A DNA stretch of 64,000 bases, from assembly GCF_003149245.1 (NCBI RefSeq), contig NZ_QGDL01000020.1, positions 1 to 64,000 on the forward strand, read 5' to 3'. This DNA is from Faecalicatena orotica. Its GTDB lineage: Bacteria > Bacillota > Clostridia > Lachnospirales > Lachnospiraceae. Shown piece by piece: positions 1 to 9,104 of this stretch. Under the pieces are notes generated by a model. The model did not search any database, was not told the origin of the DNA, and was given only the letters and a program-made list of their open reading frames with translations. How positions within the stretch are numbered: the first letter of the stretch is position 1; the number at the start of each line of letters is the position of its first letter. Position numbers and translations under genes: made by a program.

Positions 1-184
1 AGCTGCCTTTATTCCAAGTGTTAGCAACCCGATTTTTAAAGACTTCATCGGATATGGTGGACGGGTCCTTACAAAGGTACTTGGAAATCTCACGAAAAGA
101 CTTGCTTTCATCTAGAGATTGTTCAATATAGCGACGGTCCTCGATTGTAAGATGTTTATGATTCCCTGGTATAAGTTTTGACAT
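1..184 (-). CDS. IS30-family transposase, N-terminal part (cut by window edge)
   Basis: The gene reads leftwards out of the window; only the first 61 codons are present. The start MSKLIPGNHKHLTIEDRRYI followed by a helix-turn-helix stretch (SFREISKYLCKDPSTISDEV) is typical of the N-terminal DNA-binding domain of IS30-family transposases, which recognise the element's terminal repeats. An AAGGAGG ribosome site lies 8-9 bases before the ATG. The catalytic DDE domain would lie outside the window, so I cannot tell whether the gene is intact. No clear terminal inverted repeat was found between it and the next gene. Confidence 0.8.
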   Translation of the reverse strand, partial: MSKLIPGNHKHLTIEDRRYIEQSLDESKSFREISKYLCKDPSTISDEVFKNRVANTWNKGS

Positions 185-354
185 AGTGTTATCCTCCTTA
201 TGCCGCCGGTTTGGACAACTGATAGAACTATACCGCTAGAAGGAATCATATGCAAGAGTAAACCCTACTTATCCAAGACTAAGTCCTACATAGGATGAAC
301 AGGGTAGGATTTAGAAAAATAATTTACGGAGAATCATGGATTGTAATAAATGGC

Positions 355-383
355 TTGAAAAAAAAGGAAATAGACCTTATAAT
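355..383 (+). promoter_or_regulatory. Sigma-70-type promoter of glyS
   Basis: TTGAAA and TATAAT are separated by exactly 17 bases, and the start codon lies about 40 bases downstream. The 5' leader is too short for a T-box, so tRNA-sensing control is not apparent. Nothing else was recognised between the transposase start and this promoter. Confidence 0.7.
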
Positions 384-424
384 AGTTAGCAATCGAGATG
401 AAAAAGAATGTGAGGAGCAGTATT

Positions 425-1816
425 ATGGTAGAAAAAACGATGGATAAGATTGTAGCTCTTGCTAAAACAAGAGGATTTGTTTACCCGGGTTCCGAGATTT
501 ACGGTGGGCTTGCCAATACATGGGATTACGGTAACCTTGGCGTAGAGTTGAAGAATAACGTAAAAAGAGCATGGTGGCAGAAGTTTATTCAGGAATCTCC
601 ATATAATGTGGGGGTTGACTGTGCAATCCTGATGAACCCGCAGACATGGGTGGCTTCCGGGCACCTTGGAGGATTTTCAGACCCGCTTATGGACTGCCGT
701 GAATGCCATGAACGTTTCCGTGCAGATAAGCTGATCGAAGATTACTGTGCAGAAAATGGCATCGCTATTGAAGGTGCAGTCGATGCATGGTCTCAGGAGC
801 AGATGTCAGCATTTATAGAGGAACACAATATTTTATGCCCATCCTGTGGAAAACACAACTTTACAGATATCCGTCAGTTCAACCTGATGTTCAAGACATT
901 CCAGGGGGTTACTGAAGACGCTAAGAATACTGTTTATTTAAGACCAGAGACGGCACAGGGTATTTTTGTAAACTTTAAAAATGTCCAGAGAACATCCAGA
1001 AAGAAAATACCATTTGGTATTGGCCAGATTGGTAAGTCTTTCAGAAATGAGATCACACCGGGTAACTTCACATTCCGTACAAGAGAATTTGAGCAGATGG
1101 AACTAGAATTCTTCTGCGAACCGGGCACAGACTTAGAATGGTTTGCATACTGGAAACAGTTCTGCCTTGACTGGCTGCATTCACTCGGCCTGACTGATGA
1201 AGAAGTAAGATACCGTGACCACGATAAAGAAGAACTTTCTTTCTACAGCAAGGCTACAACAGATGTAGAATTCTTATTCCCATTTGGATGGGGAGAACTG
1301 TGGGGGATCGCTGACAGAACAGATTATGACCTGACACAGCATCAGGAAGTTTCCAAACAGGATATGTCTTATTTCGATGATGAGAAAAAAGAAAAATACA
1401 TTCCATACGTAATCGAACCATCACTCGGAGCTGACCGTATGGTACTTGCATTCCTTTGCAGTGCATACGACGAAGAAGAGCTGGAAGGCGGAGACATGCG
1501 TACAGTTCTTCATTTCCACCCTGCACTCGCTCCGGTAAAGATTGGAGTACTTCCGTTATCCAAGAAATTGAATGAAGGGGCGGAAAAAGTATTTGCAGAA
1601 TTATCAAAGACATATAACTGTGAATTTGATGATAGAGGAAACATCGGAAAACGTTACCGCCGTCAGGATGAAATCGGAACCCCATTCTGCGTAACATACG
1701 ACTTCGATTCAGAAGAAGATGGGGCAGTTACCGTCCGTGACAGAGACACAATGCAGCAGGAAAGAGTCAAAATCGAAGATCTGAAAACATACTTCGAAGA
1801 AAAATTTAAATTTTAA
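425..1816 (+). CDS. glyS: Glycine--tRNA ligase (dimeric, class II)
   Basis: Charges tRNA-Gly with glycine in the cytosol. The 463-residue product is the single-chain alpha2-type enzyme. The core shows class II motif 2 ([20 protein letters not shown]) and motif 3 ([13 protein letters not shown]), followed by a C-terminal anticodon-binding domain starting near [16 protein letters not shown]. An insertion contains Cys-rich zinc-finger-like pairs (CRECHERF and CPSCGKHNF). The reading frame is open nine codons further upstream, but the ATG at 425 is preferred because GAGGAG sits 7-8 bases before it and the family starts with [13 protein letters not shown]-like sequence. It appears monocistronic, with its own promoter. 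Confidence 0.96.
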   Translation: MVEKTMDKIVALAKTRGFVYPGSEIYGGLANTWDYGNLGVELKNNVKRAWWQKFIQESPYNVGVDCAILMNPQTWVASGHLGGFSDPLMDCRECHERFRADKLIEDYCAENGIAIEGAVDAWSQEQMSAFIEEHNILCPSCGKHNFTDIRQFNLMFKTFQGVTEDAKNTVYLRPETAQGIFVNFKNVQRTSRKKIPFGIGQIGKSFRNEITPGNFTFRTREFEQMELEFFCEPGTDLEWFAYWKQFCLDWLHSLGLTDEEVRYRDHDKEELSFYSKATTDVEFLFPFGWGELWGIADRTDYDLTQHQEVSKQDMSYFDDEKKEKYIPYVIEPSLGADRMVLAFLCSAYDEEELEGGDMRTVLHFHPALAPVKIGVLPLSKKLNEGAEKVFAELSKTYNCEFDDRGNIGKRYRRQDEIGTPFCVTYDFDSEEDGAVTVRDRDTMQQERVKIEDLKTYFEEKFKF

Positions 1817-1823
1817 TATATAT

Positions 1824-1857
1824 GGGGACGTAATCTTTTTTAGGAAGGCTACGTCCC
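1824..1857 (+). repeat. REP-like hairpin, left
   Basis: GGGACGTA (1825-1832) pairs with TACGTCCC (1850-1857) around a 17-base loop. It lies just after the glyS stop and may also end glyS transcripts, although there is no long T-run after it. It is the mirror partner of the hairpin at 2754-2787. Confidence 0.7.
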
Positions 1858-1870
1858 AAATTAACCTAAG

Positions 1871-1898
1871 TGGTGTACCAAAATGAAATTTACCCTGT
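1871..1898 (+). repeat. Inner inverted repeat of RAYT element, left arm
   Basis: A 28-base sequence beginning TGGTGTACCAAAATGAAATT. Its exact reverse complement is present at 2713-2740 on the other side of the transposase gene. Confidence 0.85.
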
Positions 1899-1904
1899 AC
1901 CTAA

Positions 1905-2699
1905 ATGAACTATGAAAGGACGGGTGAATGTGTGCCGACAAAGAGACGTAGAAAAAGCAACACAGATATTTATCATGTGACTGCTAAAGGAATAAATAAA
2001 GAACAAATCTTTAATCAAATCAGGGAACGCTATTATTTCAAGAAAATTCTGTTAAAACATCTGGGAAAATATGATGTAAAGATATATGCATATTGCATCA
2101 TGTCGAACCATATCCATATAATTATCCGTTCAGAACTGAACATTTTATCGCTTTTTATGGCAAAGGTATTAGCTGAATATGCTGCCTATTATAATTATAA
2201 ACATGGGAGAAACGGCCATGTATTTCAAAACAGGTTTGGAAGTGAATGTATTGAAACAACGCAGTATTTATGGAATTGCGTTAGATATATCCACATGAAC
2301 CCAGTGAAAGCGAAAATGGCAAAAGACGTATGTACTTACAAATTCAGCAGTATGAAAGAATTTCAACAGAAAAAGGCTGTAGTTATACACGAAAACGTAA
2401 TCACAATGTGGGAAAAGCGATTTGATAATTTTGATAACTTCCTAGATTTTCATAAAATGCAGGATACTTGTACATATCAGGATGTAGCTGCCGATGTAGA
2501 TATGCAGATGAAGAGTGCGGCCTTTGTCATACTTAGTGCTATGGCAGAAGTCGAAAAAGTAAAGGAAGATGTTGAAATTCTAGAAGATAAAATCTTGAGA
2601 GAAAAGTATTTGCAAAGTCTGAAAAGTTCTTTAAATATTTCACAAAAAAAAGCGGATAAATTGTATAATTATATAAAAAAGAGTATAATGACTAAGTGA
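1905..2699 (+). CDS. REP-associated tyrosine transposase (Y1/IS200-like, HUH)
   Basis: A single-strand DNA transposase of the Y1 HUH superfamily that acts on palindromic sequences. The HUH motif is seen as SNHIHIIIR near residue 68. The family signature YNYKHGRNGHVFQNRF carries the likely catalytic tyrosine, and YIHMNPVKAKMA follows. At 264 residues the length fits RAYT proteins with an extra C-terminal region of about 80 residues. The start is uncertain: a GTG at 1932 (V-P-T-K-R-R-R) is closer to the usual family N-terminus, but the spacing from the GAAAGGA site is long. The frame is intact, so it could be active. The flanking nested inverted repeats support the assignment. Confidence 0.88.
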   Translation: MNYERTGECVPTKRRRKSNTDIYHVTAKGINKEQIFNQIRERYYFKKILLKHLGKYDVKIYAYCIMSNHIHIIIRSELNILSLFMAKVLAEYAAYYNYKHGRNGHVFQNRFGSECIETTQYLWNCVRYIHMNPVKAKMAKDVCTYKFSSMKEFQQKKAVVIHENVITMWEKRFDNFDNFLDFHKMQDTCTYQDVAADVDMQMKSAAFVILSAMAEVEKVKEDVEILEDKILREKYLQSLKSSLNISQKKADKLYNYIKKSIMTK

Positions 2700-2712
2700 T
2701 TACCAAAAAGGG

Positions 2713-2740
2713 ACAGGGTAAATTTCATTTTGGTACACCA
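2713..2740 (+). repeat. Inner inverted repeat of RAYT element, right arm
   Basis: Exact reverse complement of 1871-1898 (28 of 28 bases), lying 13 bases after the transposase stop. Confidence 0.85.
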
Positions 2741-2753
2741 TTAAATGCAATTT

Positions 2754-2787
2754 GGGACGTAGCAAACCTTAAAAATATTACGTCCCC
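2754..2787 (+). repeat. REP-like hairpin, right
   Basis: GGGACGTA pairs with TACGTCCC. The sequence is the mirror image of the left hairpin with a diverged loop. It abuts the AAGGAGG ribosome site of the downstream aminopeptidase gene, so folding in the mRNA could affect access to that site. Confidence 0.7.
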
Positions 2788-2799
2788 AAGGAGGGTATG

Positions 2800-4167
2800 A
2801 TGGATAAGAATTTATGGGAAGTTTACAACAACAATCAATTGGCAGAGCTTGATTCTCTGTCGTCTGCGTACAAATTGTTTCTGGATGCAGGCAAAACGGA
2901 AAGGGAGTGTGTGTCGGAGGTTATCAGGCAGGCAAAGGCTGCGGGATACAGGGATCTGGCAGCGGCTGAAGTGTTAAGGACAGGTGATAAGGTTTATGCC
3001 GCTTGGATGGGAAAATCAATTGCTCTTTTCAACATTGGGGAGGAGCCTTTGGAGGAGGGCATGAACATTCTCGGTGCGCATGTGGATTCTCCGAGGATGG
3101 ATCTGAAGCAGAACCCGCTTTATGAAGAGAGTGGATTTGCTTATTTTGATACTCATTATTATGGTGGAATCAAGAAATATCAGTGGGTTACGATTCCACT
3201 GGCCATTCATGGAGTTGTTGTGCGAAAGGACGGTACGAAGGTTGAGGTTGCGATTGGTGAGAAGGAAGAGGACCCGGTTTTTGTTGTGACCGACCTTCTA
3301 ATTCATCTTTCTGGAAAGCAGATGGAGAAGAACGCCGCTACGGTGGTTGAAGGTGAGAATCTGGACATCCTGATCGGCAGCAGGCCTCTTGCAGGAGAGG
3401 AGAAGGATGCGGCAGCGGCGCAGATCCTGAAGCTCCTGAAAGATACATATGCCATAGAAAAGGAAGATCTCATGTCAGCGGAGCTGGAGATTGTTCCGGC
3501 CGGAAAGGCAAGGGACTGCGGTCTTGACAGAAGTATGATCATGGCTTACGGGCAGGACGACAGGGTATGTGCATACACTTCTCTGGCGGCAATGTTAAAA
3601 ACAGAACATGTGAAGCGTACTTCCTGCTGTATACTTGTGGATAAAGAGGAAATAGGAAGTGTAGGTGCAACTGGTATGCATTCCAGATTTTTTGAGAATG
3701 CAGTAGCCGATCTTATGGATAAAATGGGATGTTTCTCAGAACTGAAGCTGCGCCATGCGCTTGCTAATTCTGCTATGATTTCTTCAGATGTAGGGGCAGC
3801 TTATGATCCGATGTACGCTGATGCCTATGACAAGAAATCATCATCTTTCTTTGGAAAAGGGATTGTAGTCAAGAAGCATACAGGTTCCAGGGGAAAGAGT
3901 GGTTCTAATGATGCAAATGCGGAGTATATTGCGAAGCTGAGAAAAGTATTTGACGACAATCAGGTAGCTTTCCAGATGACGGAAATGGGAAAAATAGATG
4001 TCGGTGGCGGCGGTACAATTGCTTATATTCTGGCGCAGTTTGGAATGGAAGTAATCGACGGCGGTGTTGCTGTATTGTGTATGCACGCACCTTGGGAAAT
4101 TGCAAGCAAAGCCGATGTATACGAAGCATACAGAGCATACTGCGCATTTCTGACTGATATGCGTTAA
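2800..4167 (+). CDS. M18-family zinc aminopeptidase, copy 1
   Basis: A cytosolic dinuclear-zinc aminopeptidase of the M18 family that removes N-terminal residues (acidic or other) from peptides. Metal and active-site segments are all present: GAHVDSPRMDLKQ (His and Asp), VDKEEIGSVGATGMHS (catalytic Glu pair), SSDVGAAYDPMY, and the late CMHAPWEIASKADVYEAY (His ligand). The length of about 455 residues is normal for the family. ATGATG gives two possible starts; the second is better spaced from AAGGAGG at 2788-2794. It is followed by a terminator and a second paralogue in the same orientation. The substrate preference cannot be read from sequence. Confidence 0.93.
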   Translation: MDKNLWEVYNNNQLAELDSLSSAYKLFLDAGKTERECVSEVIRQAKAAGYRDLAAAEVLRTGDKVYAAWMGKSIALFNIGEEPLEEGMNILGAHVDSPRMDLKQNPLYEESGFAYFDTHYYGGIKKYQWVTIPLAIHGVVVRKDGTKVEVAIGEKEEDPVFVVTDLLIHLSGKQMEKNAATVVEGENLDILIGSRPLAGEEKDAAAAQILKLLKDTYAIEKEDLMSAELEIVPAGKARDCGLDRSMIMAYGQDDRVCAYTSLAAMLKTEHVKRTSCCILVDKEEIGSVGATGMHSRFFENAVADLMDKMGCFSELKLRHALANSAMISSDVGAAYDPMYADAYDKKSSSFFGKGIVVKKHTGSRGKSGSNDANAEYIAKLRKVFDDNQVAFQMTEMGKIDVGGGGTIAYILAQFGMEVIDGGVAVLCMHAPWEIASKADVYEAYRAYCAFLTDMR

Positions 4168-4224
4168 GTAAAAAGGTATAAAATCAGAAACATGTATGAA
4201 ACTCAATACACTAAAAAACAAAGA

Positions 4225-4247
4225 AACGGCTGACCAGCCGTTTTTTT
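4225..4247 (+). terminator. Rho-independent terminator after M18 copy 1
   Basis: AACGGCT pairs with AGCCGTT around a GACC loop, followed by a run of T. Confidence 0.85.
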
Positions 4248-4404
4248 GTTCCCAGAAGTAAGGTATAGTTTTCCCAAAATCCTCCATAATAATCAAAGAG
4301 AATCCGGATGTCTGATTAATGTGCTGATATGTTTTTATCCTGCTGGTGTTATGTGCCTCAAGCATGATAAATGTGAAAAAGTGTCTGGAGAAAGGGAGAA
4401 CTAT

Positions 4405-5847
4405 ATGGAAAGAAAAAATGCATGGAACTACTATAGTGAGGAAGAACGCAGACGGGTGGAAGATATCTGCCACGCATACTGCCATTTTCTGGACTGCAGC
4501 AAAACAGAACGGGAATGTGCCGCTGCGGCTATTAAACTTGCAAGGGCCCAGGGATACAGGGACCTTAAGACGATACAGGAAGCGAAGGAGACGCTGAAAC
4601 CGGGCGACAGAGTATATGCCTGCCACATGGACAAGGCTGTTGTACTTTTTCAGATAGGTGCGGAACCTTTAGAGAAGGGGATGAATATTCTGGGGGCGCA
4701 TATTGATTCGCCGAGGATTGATGTAAAGCAAGTTCCGCTGTACGAAAGTCATGGAAATGCCTATCTGGACACACATTACTACGGGGGTGTTAAAAAATAT
4801 CAGTGGATGGCACTCCCGCTGGCTATTCATGGTGTTGTGGTCAGAAAAGACGGGACAAAGGCGGAAATCAAAATCGGGGAAAGAGAAAAGGATCCGGTTT
4901 TCGTCATAACAGATCTCCTGCCCCATCTGGGAAAGGAGCAAAATGAAAAGAAGGTCAAAGAGTTCATTGATGCAGAGAAGATGGACCTTCTGATTGGGAA
5001 CCTGCCGGCCGGGAAGGGCATAGAAAAGAAGGCGCTTGGGAAAAAGCATCTGGAGATTGTTGACGGAGAGGAAACCGCTGAAGAGAATGAACTGGTGAAG
5101 AGGACAATATTAAGGTTTCTGCGGGAAGAGTACCACATCAGGGAAGAGGATTTTATATCAGCAGAATTAGAAATCGTGCCTGCCGGAAAAGCCAGAGACT
5201 GCGGTTTTGACAGGAGCATGATACTGGCGTACGGGCAGGATGACAGGAGCTGTGCCTTTACCTCGCTGCTTGCACTGCTTGAGCAGAAAATGGCGAAACG
5301 TACGTCCTGCTGTCTGCTGGTTGATAAAGAAGAGATTGGAAGCACCGGGGCAACCGGAATGCGTTCCCATTTTTTCGAGAACACCCTTGCGGAAATAATG
5401 GAACTGGGCGGTGATTATTCAGAACTGAAGCTGCGCCGCTGCCTTTCCAATTCCAAAATGCTTTCCTCAGATGTCAGCGCGGCCTATGACCCGATGTTTG
5501 AGGAATATTTCGAAAAGAAGAACAGCGCATATCTTGCAAACGGGCTTGTATTTAATAAGTATTCCGGAAGTGGGGGGAAATCAGGGGGAAACGATGCAAA
5601 TCCTGAATTTATAGCGGACTTAAGGCGGATCATGGAGAAATACCAGGTTGTCATGCAGACAGCGGAGCTGGGGGCGGTAGACAGAGGGGGCGGAGGAACC
5701 ATCGCCTATCTGATGGCAGATTACGGGATGGATGTGATTGACTGCGGTATTCCGGTTCTGAGCATGCATGCTCCGTGGGAAGTATCCAGTAAGGCCGATA
5801 TCTACGAATCACTAAAAGGATATCTGGCATTTCTGAAAGAGGCTTAG
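4405..5847 (+). CDS. M18-family zinc aminopeptidase, copy 2
   Basis: A paralogue of the preceding gene with the same motifs: GAHIDSPRIDVKQ, VDKEEIGSTGATGMRS, SSDVSAAYDPMF, SMHAPWEVSSKADIYES. The product is 480 residues. It is longer than copy 1 because of an insertion of about 20 residues around residue 205-230 (KGIEKKALGKKHLEI region). The frame is open upstream to 4246, but that stretch overlaps the terminator of copy 1. The ATG at 4405 follows GGAGAAAGGGAG and gives the family N-terminus. The two copies are clearly diverged, so the duplication is not recent. The two enzymes may differ in substrate. Confidence 0.93.
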   Translation: MERKNAWNYYSEEERRRVEDICHAYCHFLDCSKTERECAAAAIKLARAQGYRDLKTIQEAKETLKPGDRVYACHMDKAVVLFQIGAEPLEKGMNILGAHIDSPRIDVKQVPLYESHGNAYLDTHYYGGVKKYQWMALPLAIHGVVVRKDGTKAEIKIGEREKDPVFVITDLLPHLGKEQNEKKVKEFIDAEKMDLLIGNLPAGKGIEKKALGKKHLEIVDGEETAEENELVKRTILRFLREEYHIREEDFISAELEIVPAGKARDCGFDRSMILAYGQDDRSCAFTSLLALLEQKMAKRTSCCLLVDKEEIGSTGATGMRSHFFENTLAEIMELGGDYSELKLRRCLSNSKMLSSDVSAAYDPMFEEYFEKKNSAYLANGLVFNKYSGSGGKSGGNDANPEFIADLRRIMEKYQVVMQTAELGAVDRGGGGTIAYLMADYGMDVIDCGIPVLSMHAPWEVSSKADIYESLKGYLAFLKEA

Positions 5848-6007
5848 AGTGTGTTTGATAATTCATTGTACACGTCTGACCGCCCCGCTTCACGACCTAT
5901 TTGAGCCAAATTTTATCAACGTAGAACCACTACCCTTCAAAAATTTGGCTCAAATATCTCGCAAAGTAGGACAATCAGCCATATATATGATTTATCAAAT
6001 ACACTCT
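5846..6007. mobile_element. MITE-like palindromic element (162 bp)
   Basis: The outer ends are inverted repeats matching at 15 of 16 bases (AGAGTGTGTTTGATAA at 5846-5861, TTATCAAATACACTCT at 5992-6007). Inside lies a perfect 17-base inverted repeat (5898-5914 and 5940-5956, TATTTGAGCCAAATTTT). It has no convincing coding capacity. It begins within the stop codon of the aminopeptidase gene and separates it from a terminator. No clear target-site duplication was seen. It could be a non-autonomous element mobilised by a transposase elsewhere. Confidence 0.6.
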
Positions 6008-6051
6008 GGCAAAATGAGCCCGCCTGCTGTGATGTCCTTTTTTTGTACACA

Positions 6052-6091
6052 AGGCAAATTCCTTCATATAAGGGAGTTTGCCTAGTTTTTT
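6052..6091 (+). terminator. Rho-independent terminator
   Basis: AGGCAAA...TTTGCCT, with an inner CCTT/AAGG pairing, followed by AGTTTTTT. It probably served the upstream aminopeptidase gene before the palindromic element came between them. Confidence 0.8.
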
Positions 6092-6207
6092 GATATTATG
6101 TGAAATAAAATTGTGAATAATTCCAAATTAAAAATCGGGCTTGTCGGAAAAGGGTATTTTAAACAAAAAATCTTGCTAAAGATTGGTCAAAATTCCGTAC
6201 AAAGTGC

Positions 6208-6236
6208 TTGACGAGCCTAAATAAAACCATTAAAAT
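6208..6236 (+). promoter_or_regulatory. Promoter of ppdK
   Basis: TTGACG and TAAAAT with a 17-base spacer, about 60 bases before the start codon. A good ribosome site (AGGAGG, 6281-6286) follows. No riboswitch fold was recognised in the 5' leader. Confidence 0.65.
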
Positions 6237-6296
6237 ATTATATGCGACTTAGTGCAATATTATTTGTAAAAAATATTTTTAGGAGGTCATTAAGAC

Positions 6297-8927
6297 ATGG
6301 CAAAATGGGTTTATATGTTTACAGAAGGTAACGCGACCATGAGAAACCTGCTTGGTGGTAAGGGTTCCAATCTTGCTGAGATGACGAATTTAGGTCTTCC
6401 GGTACCACAGGGATTCACAATCACAACTGAAGCTTGTACTCAGTACTATGAAGATGGTGAAAAGATCAATGACGAGATCATGGATCAGATCATGGAATCC
6501 ATCACAAAGATGGAAGAAGTTACCGGAAAGAAATTCGGTGATAAAGAGAATCCGCTTCTTGTTTCTGTTCGTTCCGGAGCAAGAGCTTCCATGCCGGGAA
6601 TGATGGACACAATCCTGAATCTTGGTTTAAATGAAGAAGTAGTTGAAGTACTGGCTGCTAAATCCGGCAATCCACGCTGGGCTTGGGACTGCTACAGAAG
6701 ATTCATCCAGATGTATTCAGACGTAGTTATGGAAGTTGGTAAGAAATACTTCGAAGAACTCATCGACAAAATGAAAGAAGAAAAAGGTGTTACACAGGAC
6801 GTTGACCTGACAGCAGAGGACCTTCAGGTTCTGGCAGGACAGTTCAAAGATGAATACAAGAAGATGTTAGGCGAAGAGTTCCCGACTGATCCGAAGGAAC
6901 AGTTAATGGGTGCTATTAAGGCTGTATTCCGTTCATGGGACAACCCGAGAGCTAACGTTTACCGTCGTGACAATGATATCCCGTATTCATGGGGAACAGC
7001 TGTTAACGTACAGATGATGGCATTTGGTAACATGGGTGATACTTCAGGAACAGGTGTTGCATTTACACGTGACCCTGCAACAGGAGAGAAGAAGCTCATG
7101 GGAGAATTCCTGATGAACGCTCAGGGCGAGGACGTTGTTGCCGGAGTTCGTACACCTCAGAAGATTTCCCAGTTACATGAAGTTATGCCGGAAGTTTATG
7201 ATCAGTTCGTAGCAATTTGTGATAAACTGGAAGACCACTACAGAGACATGCAGGATATGGAGTTTACAATCGAGGATAGAAAACTGTACATGCTGCAGAC
7301 ACGTAATGGTAAGAGAACAGCTCAGGCTGCCCTGAAGATTGCTTGTGATTTAGTTGATGAAGGAATGATCACAGAAGAAAAGGCTGTTGCAATGATCGAT
7401 CCTAGAAACTTAGATACACTGCTTCACCCACAGTTTGACTCTGCTGCGCTGAAGGCTGCAACACCTGTTGCAAAGGCTTTAGGAGCTTCACCAGGAGCTG
7501 CATGCGGTAAGATTGTCTTCACAGCTGACGATGCTAAGGCATGGGCTGCAAGAGGAGAGAAAGTCGTACTTGTACGTCTTGAGACATCTCCGGAAGATAT
7601 CGAAGGTATGAAGGCTGCCCAGGGTATCCTGACAGTACGTGGAGGTATGACATCCCACGCTGCCGTTGTTGCACGTGGTATGGGTACATGCTGTGTATCC
7701 GGATGCGGTGACATCGCTATGGACGAGGCTAACAAGAAGTTTACACTTGCAGGAAAAGAATACCACGAAGGAGATGCAATCTCTCTGGATGGTTCCACAG
7801 GTAATATCTATGACGGATTAATCCCGACAGTTGATGCTACAATCGCCGGTGAATTCGGAAGAATCATGGGATGGGCTGACAAGTACAGAACCATGAAAGT
7901 CCGCACAAATGCAGATACACCTGCAGATGCTAAGAAAGCTCGTGAACTGGGAGCAGAAGGTATCGGACTCTGCCGTACAGAGCATATGTTCTTCGAGGGC
8001 GACAGAATCGATGCATTCCGTGAGATGATCTGCTCAGATACAGTAGAAGAAAGAGAAGCAGCACTTGAGAAGATTCTTCCGGTACAGCAGGGAGACTTTG
8101 AAGGTTTATTTGAAGCTCTGGAAGGAAACCCGGTTACAATCCGTTTCTTAGATCCGCCGCTTCATGAATTCGTTCCTACAGAGGAAGAAGACATTAAGAA
8201 ACTGGCTGATGCCCAGGGCAAGACTGTAGAAGAGATTAAGACAATCATTGATTCTCTTCATGAGTTCAACCCGATGATGGGACACCGTGGATGCCGTCTT
8301 GCAGTTACTTACCCAGAGATTGCAAAGATGCAGACAAAGGCTGTTATCCGTGCAGCTATCAACGTACAGAAGGCACATCCTGACTGGAATGTTTGCCCGG
8401 AAATCATGATCCCATTGGTTGGTGATATCAAAGAGTTAAAGTATGTAAAGAAATTTGTTGTTGAGACAGCAGACGCTGAAATCGCAGCAGCAGGAAGCGA
8501 CCTGAAGTACGAAGTTGGTACTATGATCGAGATCCCGAGAGCTGCCCTTACAGCTGATGAGATTGCTAAAGAAGCTGATTTCTTCTGCTTCGGAACAAAT
8601 GACCTGACACAGATGGCATACGGATTCTCACGTGATGATGCAGGAAAGTTCTTAGATGCTTACTATGATGCAAAGATCTTCGAGAACGACCCATTTGCTA
8701 AGCTTGACCAGACAGGTGTCGGCAAGTTAATGGAAATGTCAATCAAATTAGGAAAACCGGTTAACCCGAACCTGCACATCGGAATCTGCGGCGAGCACGG
8801 TGGAGATCCAAGTTCTGTAGAATTCTGCAACACACTTGGTCTGGATTATGTATCCTGCTCACCATTCCGTGTACCGATTGCAAGACTGGCTGCTGCTCAG
8901 GCTGCAATTACGAAAAAGAATGCATAA
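6297..8927 (+). CDS. ppdK: Pyruvate, phosphate dikinase
   Basis: Interconverts pyruvate, ATP and phosphate with phosphoenolpyruvate, AMP and pyrophosphate; in anaerobic Clostridia it works in glycolysis and gluconeogenesis. The 876-residue length matches the clostridial enzyme (about 874). The N-terminal ATP-grasp domain begins GGKGSNLAEMTNLGLPVPQG. The central swivelling phosphohistidine domain shows GGMTSHAAVVARGMGTCCVS, with the catalytic His near residue 455. The C-terminal PEP/pyruvate barrel shows LCRTEHMFF, GHRGCRLAVTYPEI and GICGEHGGDPSSVEFC. Codon use is that of a highly expressed gene. It is monocistronic, with its own promoter and terminator. Confidence 0.97.
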   Translation: MAKWVYMFTEGNATMRNLLGGKGSNLAEMTNLGLPVPQGFTITTEACTQYYEDGEKINDEIMDQIMESITKMEEVTGKKFGDKENPLLVSVRSGARASMPGMMDTILNLGLNEEVVEVLAAKSGNPRWAWDCYRRFIQMYSDVVMEVGKKYFEELIDKMKEEKGVTQDVDLTAEDLQVLAGQFKDEYKKMLGEEFPTDPKEQLMGAIKAVFRSWDNPRANVYRRDNDIPYSWGTAVNVQMMAFGNMGDTSGTGVAFTRDPATGEKKLMGEFLMNAQGEDVVAGVRTPQKISQLHEVMPEVYDQFVAICDKLEDHYRDMQDMEFTIEDRKLYMLQTRNGKRTAQAALKIACDLVDEGMITEEKAVAMIDPRNLDTLLHPQFDSAALKAATPVAKALGASPGAACGKIVFTADDAKAWAARGEKVVLVRLETSPEDIEGMKAAQGILTVRGGMTSHAAVVARGMGTCCVSGCGDIAMDEANKKFTLAGKEYHEGDAISLDGSTGNIYDGLIPTVDATIAGEFGRIMGWADKYRTMKVRTNADTPADAKKARELGAEGIGLCRTEHMFFEGDRIDAFREMICSDTVEEREAALEKILPVQQGDFEGLFEALEGNPVTIRFLDPPLHEFVPTEEEDIKKLADAQGKTVEEIKTIIDSLHEFNPMMGHRGCRLAVTYPEIAKMQTKAVIRAAINVQKAHPDWNVCPEIMIPLVGDIKELKYVKKFVVETADAEIAAAGSDLKYEVGTMIEIPRAALTADEIAKEADFFCFGTNDLTQMAYGFSRDDAGKFLDAYYDAKIFENDPFAKLDQTGVGKLMEMSIKLGKPVNPNLHIGICGEHGGDPSSVEFCNTLGLDYVSCSPFRVPIARLAAAQAAITKKNA

Positions 8928-8986
8928 TCGGCGGATTTATCTGACTGGTATGTTAGGAATGTAGAATTGAACAGATTTAACTACTC

Positions 8987-9015
8987 AAAAGGGAAGCTAT
9001 TTGCTTCCCTTTTGT
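8987..9015 (+). terminator. Terminator of ppdK
   Basis: AAAAGGGAAGC pairs with GCTTCCCTTTT around a short loop; the descending arm supplies the T-run. Confidence 0.85.
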
Positions 9016-9104
9016 TGCGTTAAAACACTTTAATAAGGATTAAAATCCCAACGTTGAACTTTAAGAGGAGTTACTCCCTTTTTTCTATAAAATAAATTGA
9101 AGAT

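Larger units (their letters stand above)
1824..2787. mobile_element. RAYT element: tyrosine transposase between nested inverted repeats
   Basis: The unit is symmetric. From outside in it has a GGGACGTA...TACGTCCC hairpin at each end (1825-1857 and 2754-2786), then a perfect 28-base inverted repeat (1871-1898 and 2713-2740), then the transposase gene. The flanks between hairpin and inner repeat also mirror each other (CCCAAATT against AATTTGGG). This layout matches a REP-associated tyrosine transposase with its flanking REP-type palindromes. The right hairpin ends two bases before the ribosome site of the next aminopeptidase gene. Confidence 0.8.

Noticed and set aside
184-424. T-box riboswitch before glyS
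   Set aside because: The promoter at 355-383 leaves a leader of only about 35-40 bases, and no T-box or specifier stem is visible.
4246-4404. N-terminal extension of the second M18 protein
   Set aside because: It overlaps the terminator of the first gene and adds sequence foreign to the family; a good ribosome site precedes the ATG at 4405.
5849-6085. A 78-codon plus-strand open frame after the second M18 gene
   Set aside because: It lies inside the palindromic element and a terminator, with no ribosome site and no recognisable protein.
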